Below the pieces are notes generated by a model, which was not told the origin of the DNA, searched no databases, and was given only the letters and a program-made list of their open reading frames with translations. Below are positions 1 through 6,122 of a stretch of 6,304 nt of DNA, one piece after another. Both the position numbers and the translations under genes were made by a program. How positions within the stretch are numbered: the first letter of the stretch is position 1; every line of letters starts with the position of its first letter. The DNA comes from Anaerolineae bacterium (GTDB taxonomy: Bacteria > Chloroflexota > Anaerolineae > B4-G1 > SLSP01), in assembly GCA_016927095.1 (NCBI GenBank), contig JAFGNI010000080.1:1-6304 (forward strand). Direction: 5' to 3'.

Positions 1-597
1 GGGCTCCATCTGGAAGGCAATATCCGTGAAGCCGGCAAACCGGGCGGCGCGGTAGAGGATCTCCTCGGCCCGTATGGTGATGTCTGCATCGTCGGAGAAC
101 TTCACGGGCCGGCCCAATACGACGCTCTCACAGGATTGCTGGAACTGCGACTCCGCGTGATTGCGCATCTCGACAAGCAAAAGGGCAATCAGTTCATCGA
201 TCGTGTAGTAGCGGTCGAAGATCATGGTGCCCTCGTACCGCGGGTCGCGGAGAGCGGTCTTCACGGACTGCAGCAATCGTCCGTTAGCGTTGATGTCGGT
301 CACGACGTGTACATCGTGCCAGTAGTGGATGGGGCTCGATCCACCTCCGGCGACGATGATCTCGATCGCCCCGAGATCACGACGGGACCAGACGATGCGC
401 CTGCCGGTCTCCCTGTCCAGGTATTCCGTGGCCGCCGAGGACCCCAGCCGGACGCCATAGTCACGGTCGATCCAGATCAGTGACGGCAGCACGTTGGGAT
501 TCTCGTTGCCGGGATCTAGCCTCACGGGATGGAGGGCGCTGCCATTGTAGTACGCCACGGAAGAGTTGGTTGTGCCGAAATCAATGCCGATTCGCAT
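1..597 (-). CDS. Hsp70-family chaperone, YegD-like (partial, C-terminus outside window)
   Basis: The 199 N-terminal residues of an Hsp70/actin-fold ATPase are visible; the gene runs off the left edge of the window. The protein starts MRIGIDFGTTNSSVAYYNG, the phosphate-1 ATP-binding loop of Hsp70 proteins (IDFGTTNS at residues 5-12). Near the edge, VVLGRPVKF followed by AARFAGFTDIAFQMEP matches the region before the second half of the nucleotide-binding domain. The VxGRP and AGFxDxxFQxEP pattern resembles E. coli YegD more than canonical DnaK. It is therefore probably a stand-alone ATPase or chaperone-like protein rather than the main DnaK; its client is unknown. The ATG at 597-595 is chosen because the Hsp70 motif begins at once and a strong Shine-Dalgarno precedes it. 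It has its own promoter (extended -10 at 666-674) and lies downstream of the protease operon on the same strand. Family assignment is firm; the YegD-like subtype is fairly likely. Confidence 0.93.
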   Translation of the reverse strand, partial: MRIGIDFGTTNSSVAYYNGSALHPVRLDPGNENPNVLPSLIWIDRDYGVRLGSSAATEYLDRETGRRIVWSRRDLGAIEIIVAGGGSSPIHYWHDVHVVTDINANGRLLQSVKTALRDPRYEGTMIFDRYYTIDELIALLLVEMRNHAESQFQQSCESVVLGRPVKFSDDADITIRAEEILYRAARFAGFTDIAFQMEP

Positions 598-600
598 CTC

Positions 601-612
601 TCCTCCTTCCTT
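601..612 (-). promoter_or_regulatory. Ribosome binding site of the Hsp70-like gene
   Basis: On the minus strand this reads AAGGAAGGAGGA and ends three bases before the ATG at 597. The best-spaced core is the upstream AAGGAGG portion. This long purine run fixes the start codon and predicts efficient translation. Confidence 0.8.
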
Positions 613-665
613 GCTAACCAGCGCAGTGGGAATCGAGGTGTGTTCTGCCGCAAGCGCGAACCGCT

Positions 666-674
666 ATTATACCA
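666..674 (-). promoter_or_regulatory. Extended -10 promoter of the Hsp70-like gene
   Basis: On the minus strand this reads TGGTATAAT: a perfect TATAAT hexamer (671-666) preceded by the TGn extension. No good -35 is present at 17 bp (GTGTCC at 694-689, about half matching), which fits an extended -10 promoter. Transcription would begin near 659 and give a leader of about 60 nt. No CIRCE element (TTAGCACTC-N9-GAGTGCTAA) is present, so HrcA control is not indicated. The sequence match is clear; activity is inferred. Confidence 0.65.
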
Positions 675-689
675 TACGGGCCAGATGTG

Positions 690-702
690 GACACGGCGTG
701 TC
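690..702. promoter_or_regulatory. Operator-like inverted repeat at the Hsp70 promoter
   Basis: GACACG-G-CGTGTC is a perfect 6-bp inverted repeat with a single central base. It covers the region where the -35 element would lie, 15 bp upstream of the -10 extension. A regulator bound here could block or assist polymerase. No regulator is encoded in the window, and a 6-bp arm can occur by chance in GC-rich DNA. Confidence 0.35.
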
Positions 703-931
703 CCATAGGGCGGGGCATTTCAGATTGGGGGTGACATCAGCTGCACAGGTGCTGCCACGCCGCGGCCTGCAGGCGTTGCCCGTCTCGAACGTCTCTGCGT
801 CCGCATGCATCGGGGCGGACGGTCGGCCGACGCGGGAGGGTATCCGCGTCCTGTGGGGCAGAGCCTGTGAAAGGGCCACGTGCAGCTGGCAGCGACATCC
901 TGTAGGGGCGAGATGCGATTGTGCCGTCGGA

Positions 932-2221
932 TCAGCGATGCTGTCCGACTGCCAAGATGAGTAGGGGAGCGAGGAGCAGCGCGCCGAGGATCAAGACCCA
1001 CGGCCCGATGTGCTGGATGACCAGCCTTGCGTGTGCATCGGTGGGCGCTGCGCTGGTCGTGGCGTCGCTCTGAGTGAACCAATCACGCCAGTCACGCTCC
1101 AACTCGGCGAGGTCCACGCCCAGCACCGACTGTGTGCCTGTGCTGCAAGCTTGGCCATCGGCATAGGCTGCGAGAAGCTCCCGAATCCGGGACCAGCCGT
1201 AACGCAACCTCACATACTGAACCAGGCTCCCGCTCTGCGCGTACGCGAGTCGGGCGCGAGCAGGCTCGTCGGGAAAGGGAGCACACAGCTCCGCGACGGG
1301 TATCAGGTTGCCCGCGGTCAAGGCGGCGTCGATGGCTTTCTCATAGGTTGGATCGGGGCTTGTCTCAAAGAACGTGGCGAGTCCCTCGTCAAGCCAAGTG
1401 GGCAGAGAGGCATATCCCTGTGGGCCCAGGAGGTCATAGAGGGCCTTGTGGGTCAGTTCGTGAGGGATGTCACGCTGCATAGCGGAGAGCGCGCCGCTGT
1501 TCGGGGGAACCGAAGCCAGGATCACGCCGAGATCTGGGTAGGCAACGCCGCTGACCCATGTCTGTCCACCGAGCCGCAGGGCCGAAGCGAGATCGGTCTC
1601 GGACGGATAGATGTAGACGTGGAGCTCTGTCTCAGCCGGTGTCTGCAGTGCAGCCTGGATGGCCTTTGCGGTCTCCTCAACAACGTCCAGCGCCTGGGTC
1701 ATCAGGCTGGGGTCGCCGTCGATCCAATAGACATGAACCCTGTCAGCGTCAATGGACCTCCAAGTGTAGCGATTGTCCACGTAACGGAAACGCTGCTTGT
1801 CGGTCTCTATCCAGCGCCCCTCGGCTGTCTCAAAGGCCCACCAGTAGGTGATCTCGGCAAAGGGTGGGAAAGATACGCGGCTCAGGTCGCGTGTCACGGA
1901 TGCAGAACCAGCCTCGATGGGGACGGTCTCGCCATCCGTGGAAACGCCGTTGATCCTGAGCAGGAGCGTGACATCCTCGGCGTTGGGCTGGCCAACGAAG
2001 CTGATGCGAAAGCTCGCCCTCTCAGCGTACGTGTAGGAGTGAGAGAGCAACGGTGGCTCCTCAGCCTGCACGGCAACGGGTCGCAGTAGTAGAAGTGCAA
2101 AGAGCAGACTTGCCACAAGACGAGGAAGCGCTGAGGACTCCGGGCCCAGGAGGAGCGCCCCCGGTGCGTGGCTTCTTGGAGGGTGGCTCTGGCGGCGCCG
2201 CGATTCAGGACCAGTCGTCAT
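932..2221 (-). CDS. Secreted/membrane-anchored HExxH metallopeptidase, peptidase MA-like family
   Basis: This is a probable extracytoplasmic zinc metallopeptidase of the gluzincin type. Numbered from the ATG at 2221 (429 aa), a basic N-region (RRR) leads to a hydrophobic segment at about 35-53 ending AVQA, a likely signal peptide or N-terminal anchor. A beta-rich, Ig-like region follows (about 55-150). The peptidase domain carries HELTH (254-258) and, about 20 residues later, WLDEGLATFFE, whose Glu (279) would be the third zinc ligand. The C-terminus has a hydrophobic helix (about 400-425) ending GQHR, probably a membrane anchor that leaves the catalytic domain outside. Substrate is unknown. 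It is the last gene of the operon and overlaps the HEAT gene stop by 17 nt, suggesting translational coupling. The start is uncertain: in-frame ATGs at 2296, 2275 and 2239 lie deeper in the upstream gene and none has a well-placed Shine-Dalgarno of its own. The family call is strong; the start call is moderate. Confidence 0.85.
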   Translation of the reverse strand: MTTGPESRRRQSHPPRSHAPGALLLGPESSALPRLVASLLFALLLLRPVAVQAEEPPLLSHSYTYAERASFRISFVGQPNAEDVTLLLRINGVSTDGETVPIEAGSASVTRDLSRVSFPPFAEITYWWAFETAEGRWIETDKQRFRYVDNRYTWRSIDADRVHVYWIDGDPSLMTQALDVVEETAKAIQAALQTPAETELHVYIYPSETDLASALRLGGQTWVSGVAYPDLGVILASVPPNSGALSAMQRDIPHELTHKALYDLLGPQGYASLPTWLDEGLATFFETSPDPTYEKAIDAALTAGNLIPVAELCAPFPDEPARARLAYAQSGSLVQYVRLRYGWSRIRELLAAYADGQACSTGTQSVLGVDLAELERDWRDWFTQSDATTSAAPTDAHARLVIQHIGPWVLILGALLLAPLLILAVGQHR

Positions 2222-3308
2222 CGTTGTTTTCGTCGTCATCCTGATCGTCACTATCGTCCTCGAAGAGGTCAGCATCCGTCCACGGCTCCTCTGCATCGCC
2301 GCTGAAGTCGGAGGGTGGGCCGAAGAAACTCGCGGGATCTCCGTGGAAGAACTCCAGTTCCTGGAGCGCCTCCTGAGCTGCTGCTCGCAGCTCCGGGTCC
2401 GCCGATCTCACGTAGGCGTTCAGTGTCTTGCGAGCGACTGCACCCCCCATCTGTCCCAGTGCCCAGAGGGCCATCAATCGCACAGCCTGATCCACATCGT
2501 CGGTGAGCCCGGCTACCTCTTTGGCTGCACGGCGCAGCTCAAGCTCGCCAGAAGCCCGTGTTGCCGCCATCCGCATAACGGGATCCGTGCTTGTCAGCTC
2601 GTGCTGGATGATCGTGCTCCACCGCGTGTCCGCACTGCGCCCCATCGCGAAGACAGCGCTGATCTGCATCGCCTCATTGGCGTTTTCATAGGCTGCGCGA
2701 ATCAGCTCAGCGGCCCCGCCCTCCGCGGTATAGGCGATGGCCTCTAGCGCCTGTCGCTGGACCTCGATCTCCTCCGCGTCATTGAGGCATGTCTCCCGCA
2801 GGACCGCCACAGCGGTCTCGAAGGGCTCAGACCGGATCTTGCCCAACTCTCCCAGAAGAACGTAGTCACCCAGGGCAGTGGCGGCGGCGGCTCGTGCAGC
2901 AACGACCGGATCGTGGCGAAGCATATGGGTCAGGGTGGGGATCAGGCGCGCATCCTCCACCTCTCTGAGTCCCAGCACGGAAGCCGCACGGACCTCGGCG
3001 TCGTCGTCGTGAAGCGCCATGCGGAAGATCGCTGAGAAGTCCAGCTTGAAGTCATCATCCGCAAGGTCACTGAGTGCGTGGACCAGAGCCCGGCGCAGGT
3101 CTACCCTCAGAGCGCTCCAGCGTTCGCGGAGCTCTTCGACGTCGGCTGCGAGCAGCCCAGAGAGGCTTCTCAGGTGTGCCGGGCCAGGCAGCTCGCCAAG
3201 ATGCTGGAGTTCGTGCCACACACGCTCTCTGCGCTGGCGCTGCTCCGACTCGCGTTCTCTTTGGTAGTCGAGCCAGTCTTCCATCGCCTGGGCTTTCATC
3301 ATCATCAA
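2205..3308 (-). CDS. HEAT-repeat protein with charged N-terminus and acidic tail
   Basis: This 367-residue protein has no signal peptide or membrane segment and is probably cytoplasmic. Residues 9-40 form a charged, helix-prone stretch rich in Arg, Glu and Gln. From about 50 to 320 it is made of helical pairs with the HEAT pattern, for example DAEVRAASVLGLREVED, VAARAAAATALGDY, VMRMAATRASGELE and PELRAAAQEALQELE. The final 30 residues (338-367) are very acidic, dominated by Asp with some Asn. HEAT solenoids bind other proteins, so an adaptor role for its protease neighbours is reasonable but unproven. The gene begins 9 nt after the site-2 protease stop, with four successive ATG codons and no clear Shine-Dalgarno, which suggests translation by reinitiation. 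An alternative start is the ATG at 3284 (MEDW). Similar HEAT proteins are, from memory, common in Chloroflexota. Confidence 0.88.
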   Translation of the reverse strand: MMMMKAQAMEDWLDYQRERESEQRQRRERVWHELQHLGELPGPAHLRSLSGLLAADVEELRERWSALRVDLRRALVHALSDLADDDFKLDFSAIFRMALHDDDAEVRAASVLGLREVEDARLIPTLTHMLRHDPVVAARAAAATALGDYVLLGELGKIRSEPFETAVAVLRETCLNDAEEIEVQRQALEAIAYTAEGGAAELIRAAYENANEAMQISAVFAMGRSADTRWSTIIQHELTSTDPVMRMAATRASGELELRRAAKEVAGLTDDVDQAVRLMALWALGQMGGAVARKTLNAYVRSADPELRAAAQEALQELEFFHGDPASFFGPPSDFSGDAEEPWTDADLFEDDSDDQDDDENNDDDWS

Positions 3309-3317
3309 GATAGGGTT

Positions 3318-4439
3318 CTAGGGCAGTGGCACCGGCATCACGATGTCCAGAACCGTGACAACCACAAAGAGCAACAGCATCGCAGCAAAAGCGATCATGT
3401 GGATGCGCTCCTCCAGTTCGGGTGTCAACGCCTTCCCCCGGATAGCCTCGATGAGCGAGAAGAGGATGCGACCACCGTCCAAGGCGGGAATCGGCAACAG
3501 GTTGAAGATGCCGAGACTGATGCTTAGGAGCACGAGGACGTTCAGGAACGGATAGGGTGCGCTCTGCTCAATGCTCTGGTTGACAGATTGCTCTGCAATC
3601 TGGCTGATACCCACGACACCTACGGGACGGGCCTGCTCAAAGGGAATGCCCATACGAATCACGTAGACAGGCAGCATCACCGTCATCGATGCCACGTTGG
3701 CGAAGTACCGCGTGCCATAGACGATGGACTCCTGCATTGAGTAGCGCCGCAGGGTCCCCGTGATCTCTTGGTTAGCAATCAGCACGCCCATTGCGCCCTG
3801 GCCTTCAGGTGGATCCTCGCGAGGCGTCAGAGCCACATCGAGAGTTTCCTCTCCCCGCTGGATAGTGAGAACGGCTTCGGTGCCTTGGTTGGCTGCAACC
3901 TTTTCCTGGAGTTCGGCGCTGCCTTCGACATCTTCACCGTTGACAGCAAGCAGTGCATCTCCCACCTGGAGGTTCGCCGCTGCGGCGGGCGTATCCGGTT
4001 GCACCTCCGTGATCACTGCCTGAACGCGGGGTATACCGCTCGTGAAGATGACGATGGCAATGAGCCATGCGGTCAAAAGGTTCATCGCCGGACCGCCCAG
4101 GTAGATGAGGATGCGCTTCCATGGCGGCTTCGTGTAGAGGCTATGCTCCTTCGTCTCAGGATCGACTTCGTCCTGATTCTTGGCGAAGGTGCTCTCTCCC
4201 TCCATCCTGACGAAGCCCCCAAACGGTATCCAGTTGAGCGTAAACTCGGTCTCTTGCCACTTGAAGAGCTTGACAATCCGCGGGGGATAGCCGACGCCGT
4301 ATTCGGTGGCCCAGACGCCCATGATCTTGGCCATGATCAAGTGGCCGAACTCGTGTACAAGGACCAGCGGAATCAACCCGACGATGAAACCCAGGACGGG
4401 TCCAAGTATGCCGCGCAGTCCTTCCGGAAGTATTGACAT
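3318..4439 (-). CDS. rseP: Site-2 intramembrane zinc metalloprotease (RseP/M50 family)
   Basis: Intramembrane protease of the S2P/M50 family, which cuts transmembrane segments of proteins such as anti-sigma factors or leftover signal peptides. The 373-aa protein shows HEFGH (29-33) in the first membrane helix, PFGGFVRMEGE (72-82, membrane-associated beta loop), GGPAMN (115-120) starting helix 2 (about 110-132), one PDZ domain (about 138-205, with VGDALLAVNG), and NLLPIPALDGG (313-323) with the third zinc ligand Asp321. A final helix ends the protein. All catalytic motifs are intact. E. coli RseP is longer, with two PDZ domains; one PDZ is usual in many other bacteria. The start at 4439 is favoured over the upstream ATG at 4487 because AGGAG lies 7 nt before it and the -10 box would fall inside the longer version. 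First gene of the three-gene operon. No anti-sigma factor is in the window, so the substrate is unknown. Confidence 0.95.
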   Translation of the reverse strand: MSILPEGLRGILGPVLGFIVGLIPLVLVHEFGHLIMAKIMGVWATEYGVGYPPRIVKLFKWQETEFTLNWIPFGGFVRMEGESTFAKNQDEVDPETKEHSLYTKPPWKRILIYLGGPAMNLLTAWLIAIVIFTSGIPRVQAVITEVQPDTPAAAANLQVGDALLAVNGEDVEGSAELQEKVAANQGTEAVLTIQRGEETLDVALTPREDPPEGQGAMGVLIANQEITGTLRRYSMQESIVYGTRYFANVASMTVMLPVYVIRMGIPFEQARPVGVVGISQIAEQSVNQSIEQSAPYPFLNVLVLLSISLGIFNLLPIPALDGGRILFSLIEAIRGKALTPELEERIHMIAFAAMLLLFVVVTVLDIVMPVPLP

Positions 4440-4446
4440 AGATTTT

Positions 4447-4451
4447 CTCCT
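4447..4451 (-). promoter_or_regulatory. Ribosome binding site of the site-2 protease gene
   Basis: On the minus strand AGGAG lies 7 nt before the ATG at 4439. This ideal spacing decides the start in favour of 4439 over 4487. Confidence 0.8.
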
Positions 4452-4466
4452 ATAGATTTGCTCAGA

Positions 4467-4495
4467 ATTATACCGGATTGCGCACATGGTGTCCA
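4467..4495 (-). promoter_or_regulatory. Sigma-70-type promoter of the site-2 protease operon
   Basis: Minus strand: -35 TGGACA (4495-4490, 5 of 6 matches), a 17-bp spacer, and -10 TATAAT (4472-4467, perfect). Transcription would begin near 4460, giving a leader of about 20 nt. It is the best promoter in the window and the only one seen for the three-gene operon, so the HEAT protein and the peptidase probably depend on it. Confidence 0.75.
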
Positions 4496-4555
4496 GGCTT
4501 TTTGCGCCACCATCCCAACGTCACAGGATTTCGTCAGATCGTCCATGTACGGCAG

Positions 4556-4584
4556 TTGTGCAGTGGGGCATCCAGCCGTATACT
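4556..4584 (+). promoter_or_regulatory. Probable promoter of the GH99-like gene
   Basis: TTGTGC (4556-4561), a 17-bp spacer and TATACT (4579-4584, 5 of 6 matches). Transcription would start near 4591, leaving a leader of about 40 nt before the GTG at 4633. It is divergent from the protease operon promoter, with about 60 bp between the two -35 elements. Confidence 0.5.
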
Positions 4585-4620
4585 GCTCTTGTTCATTCCA
4601 CAGGGGCTTACCAAGACGCA

Positions 4621-4627
4621 GGGGAGG
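4621..4627 (+). promoter_or_regulatory. Ribosome binding site deciding a GTG start
   Basis: GGGGAGG lies 5 nt before the GTG at 4633 but 17 nt before the in-frame ATG at 4645. The spacing favours the GTG. Confidence 0.65.
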
Positions 4628-4632
4628 AAGCT

Positions 4633-6039
4633 GTGCATCCGGCGATGCCTGGAGCAGTCAGGCGCATTCTTGTCACGGCTACGTTGTTGTTGGGGATAGC
4701 TGTGGCCCCTGTTGCTGCCCAAGACGATCTTGAGCCGGAACGGCTGATGCTGGCGTTCTACTACGCCTGGTACGATTGGGGGACCTGGGCAGAGACGCTC
4801 TGCGATCAGCCCCAGAACCTCTACGTCTCTGCTGACGCTGCTGCTGTCGATCGTCATCTGCGTCAGGCAGAGTCGGTAGGTATCGATGGCTTAGTTCAGG
4901 CCTGGTATGGTCCCGATCTGGTTGACAATCCGACGGAGCCGAACCTGGCGATGCTCCTTACGCAGGCTGCTGCCTACGACGTGGACGTTGCGGTCGTCCT
5001 CGATATGACGACGGGTGATTACTTCACGACAGGAAGTGATGTCGCCCAGGCTCTGATCCACTTGCGCGAGGAGCATCAGTCCAGATCCACCTATCTCAGG
5101 GTTAACGGAAGGCCCGTCGTGCTCTTTCTGGGCCAGGACAGGTTGTCGCTCGCGTCATGGGAGGCTGTGCGCAATCAGGCCGATCCCGATCGCTCGATGA
5201 TCTGGATCGCGGAAGCCGGCGATCCAGCCGCCCTGGCGGTCTTTGACGGTCTCTACATCTATGAGATCGCTGATTCCACGGCGAACAATACCGTGTCGCC
5301 GCTACACCTCAGCCGGTGGGGAGCTGAAGTCAGGCAATGGCGGACCGCTCGGGATACCGTAAGGTTTTGGGTGGCGACGGTCTTCCCGGGCTATGATGAG
5401 AGCTACGTCACGGACGAGGAAGATGAGATGTTGATCACCCTTCGCGAGCGGGACGGCGGCGACACGTACCGAGACAGCTGGGAGGCGGCAGATGATTCGA
5501 CGCCGGATTGGATCATCGTGCGTAGCTACAACGAGTGGACGCTCTGCACGCATATTGAACCCTCGGTCCTCTACGGGAGCCGCTATCTGGACCTAACCAG
5601 GGACCTCATCGGGCAATACCGGCGCCCAACGACAGCCACACCGACAGCTACGCCGACCGCAACGCCTACTGCGACGCCGACAGTCACACCGACGGCAACG
5701 CTGTTCGTAGACGTGCCGACAGAGACGCCTGAACCTACTGGGACGTTGACACCTACGGCGACGCTGACCCCAACGGCGACGCCCTTTCGTCTGGCCACGC
5801 CGACGCCCACGCCAGTTCCGGTTGTCGCCGGAGGCACACGGCAAGCAACGGGTACGCTCAGTCCCCAGCGCACCTCAGCGTCGGCGGCTACGCCGAGACC
5901 TGGTGAAACACCGACGCCAACTCCGTTGCCGCGCCTGCCCGTGGAGGGAGACGCGCCCAGGCGCTGCACTTTGGTCCCTCTGTGGCTCATCGTGATGGCG
6001 GCAGTGGCGCGCCGGCGGCGCCTGGGCCCCTCTCGTTGA
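4633..6039 (+). CDS. Secreted GH99-like glycosidase-fold protein with Thr/Pro stalk
   Basis: From the GTG at 4633 the protein has 468 residues. A signal peptide (RR at 10-11, hydrophobic core 12-27, likely cleavage after APVAA at 29) is followed by a (beta/alpha)-barrel-like domain (about 37-325). FYYAWY (42-47) and the late motif YNEWTLCTHIEP (299-310) resemble GH99 and related endo-mannosidase-type enzymes, whose loop usually reads WNEWHEGTxIEP. The first Glu (301) is kept, but the second catalytic Glu position is Leu304, so activity may be altered or lost. From 332 the chain becomes a Thr/Pro/Ala stalk. The end has a short hydrophobic segment (447-459) preceded by Cys445 and followed by RRRR (460-463), suggesting surface anchoring. 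Glycan substrate is unknown. It has its own divergent promoter. Alternative starts are ATG 4645 and ATG 4486; the latter overlaps the divergent protease promoter. The fold call is good; the enzyme call is uncertain. Confidence 0.82.
   Translation: MHPAMPGAVRRILVTATLLLGIAVAPVAAQDDLEPERLMLAFYYAWYDWGTWAETLCDQPQNLYVSADAAAVDRHLRQAESVGIDGLVQAWYGPDLVDNPTEPNLAMLLTQAAAYDVDVAVVLDMTTGDYFTTGSDVAQALIHLREEHQSRSTYLRVNGRPVVLFLGQDRLSLASWEAVRNQADPDRSMIWIAEAGDPAALAVFDGLYIYEIADSTANNTVSPLHLSRWGAEVRQWRTARDTVRFWVATVFPGYDESYVTDEEDEMLITLRERDGGDTYRDSWEAADDSTPDWIIVRSYNEWTLCTHIEPSVLYGSRYLDLTRDLIGQYRRPTTATPTATPTATPTATPTVTPTATLFVDVPTETPEPTGTLTPTATLTPTATPFRLATPTPTPVPVVAGGTRQATGTLSPQRTSASAATPRPGETPTPTPLPRLPVEGDAPRRCTLVPLWLIVMAAVARRRRLGPSR
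5626..5820 (+). repeat. Thr-Pro-Ala low-complexity repeat (coding)
   Basis: This stretch encodes the stalk of the GH99-like protein. A 12-bp unit coding for TATP is repeated from about 5632 to 5700, with one TVTP variant. A TLTPTAT motif occurs twice at about 5746-5787, and TPTPTPVP follows. Codons differ between units (ACA/ACC/ACT/ACG for Thr; GCT/GCA/GCG for Ala), so the repeat is conserved as protein and has diverged as DNA. Such stalks usually act as extended, possibly O-glycosylated linkers on surface proteins. Confidence 0.85.
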
Positions 6040-6058
6040 GCAGCGGATGCCCTGCTGC
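6040..6058 (+). terminator. Weak hairpin after the GH99-like gene
   Basis: Directly after the stop, GCAGCGG can pair with CTGCTGC (one G-U pair) around a 5-nt loop. No T-run follows, so this is at best a weak or factor-assisted terminator. It lies upstream of the aspS promoter, where a terminator would be expected. Confidence 0.22.
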
Positions 6059-6075
6059 GCATGGTGCTGCGGTTC

Positions 6076-6104
6076 TTGCTGGTGCGCGGCACCGGTGGTA
6101 TAGT
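6076..6104 (+). promoter_or_regulatory. Extended -10 promoter of aspS
   Basis: TTGCTG (6076-6081), a 17-bp spacer and TATAGT (6099-6104, 5 of 6), preceded by TGG, which makes an extended -10. Transcription would start near 6111 with a leader of about 30 nt. This is too short for a T-box, so no tRNA-sensing leader is present. Confidence 0.6.
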
Positions 6105-6122
6105 GTCCGACAGTCTCTCAAC

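Larger units (their letters stand above)
598..931. other. Non-coding gap between the protease operon and the Hsp70-like gene
   Basis: These 334 bases hold no convincing gene. The open frames crossing them on either strand give arginine- and cysteine-rich, low-hydrophobicity translations with no recognisable domain, and they run into neighbouring genes. The right half (about 720-931) is GC-rich with several short palindromes, including GCCTGCAGGC at 765-774 inside ACGCC/GGCGT arms (757-776) and GTCGGCCGAC at 822-831. The left half holds the Hsp70 promoter, the inverted repeat and the 5' leader. No hairpin plus T-run terminator was seen for the operon ending at 932. Confidence 0.6.

Noticed and set aside
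136..483. Plus-strand open frame over the Hsp70-like gene
   Set aside because: The minus strand encodes a continuous Hsp70 N-terminal domain over the same bases.
566..964. Open frames on both strands in the 598-931 gap
   Set aside because: Translations are Arg/Cys/Ser-rich without domain signals, they overlap real genes, and no promoter or ribosome binding site fits them.
1010..2089. Long plus-strand open frame of 359 codons
   Set aside because: It lies opposite the peptidase gene, whose HELTH and LDEG motifs, signal peptide and membrane helix are clear. The plus-strand translation has no recognisable domain.
3768..4436. Plus-strand open frame of 222 codons opposite the site-2 protease
   Set aside because: The minus strand carries intact M50 protease motifs and a good ribosome binding site; this frame is an antisense shadow.
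4486..4632. N-terminal extension of the GH99-like protein from the ATG at 4486
   Set aside because: It would place about 50 non-hydrophobic residues before a typical signal peptide and overlap the divergent protease promoter; a ribosome binding site fits the GTG at 4633.
6006..6022. GGCGC/GCGCC hairpin as a terminator
   Set aside because: It lies inside the coding sequence for the C-terminal arginines and has no T-run after it.
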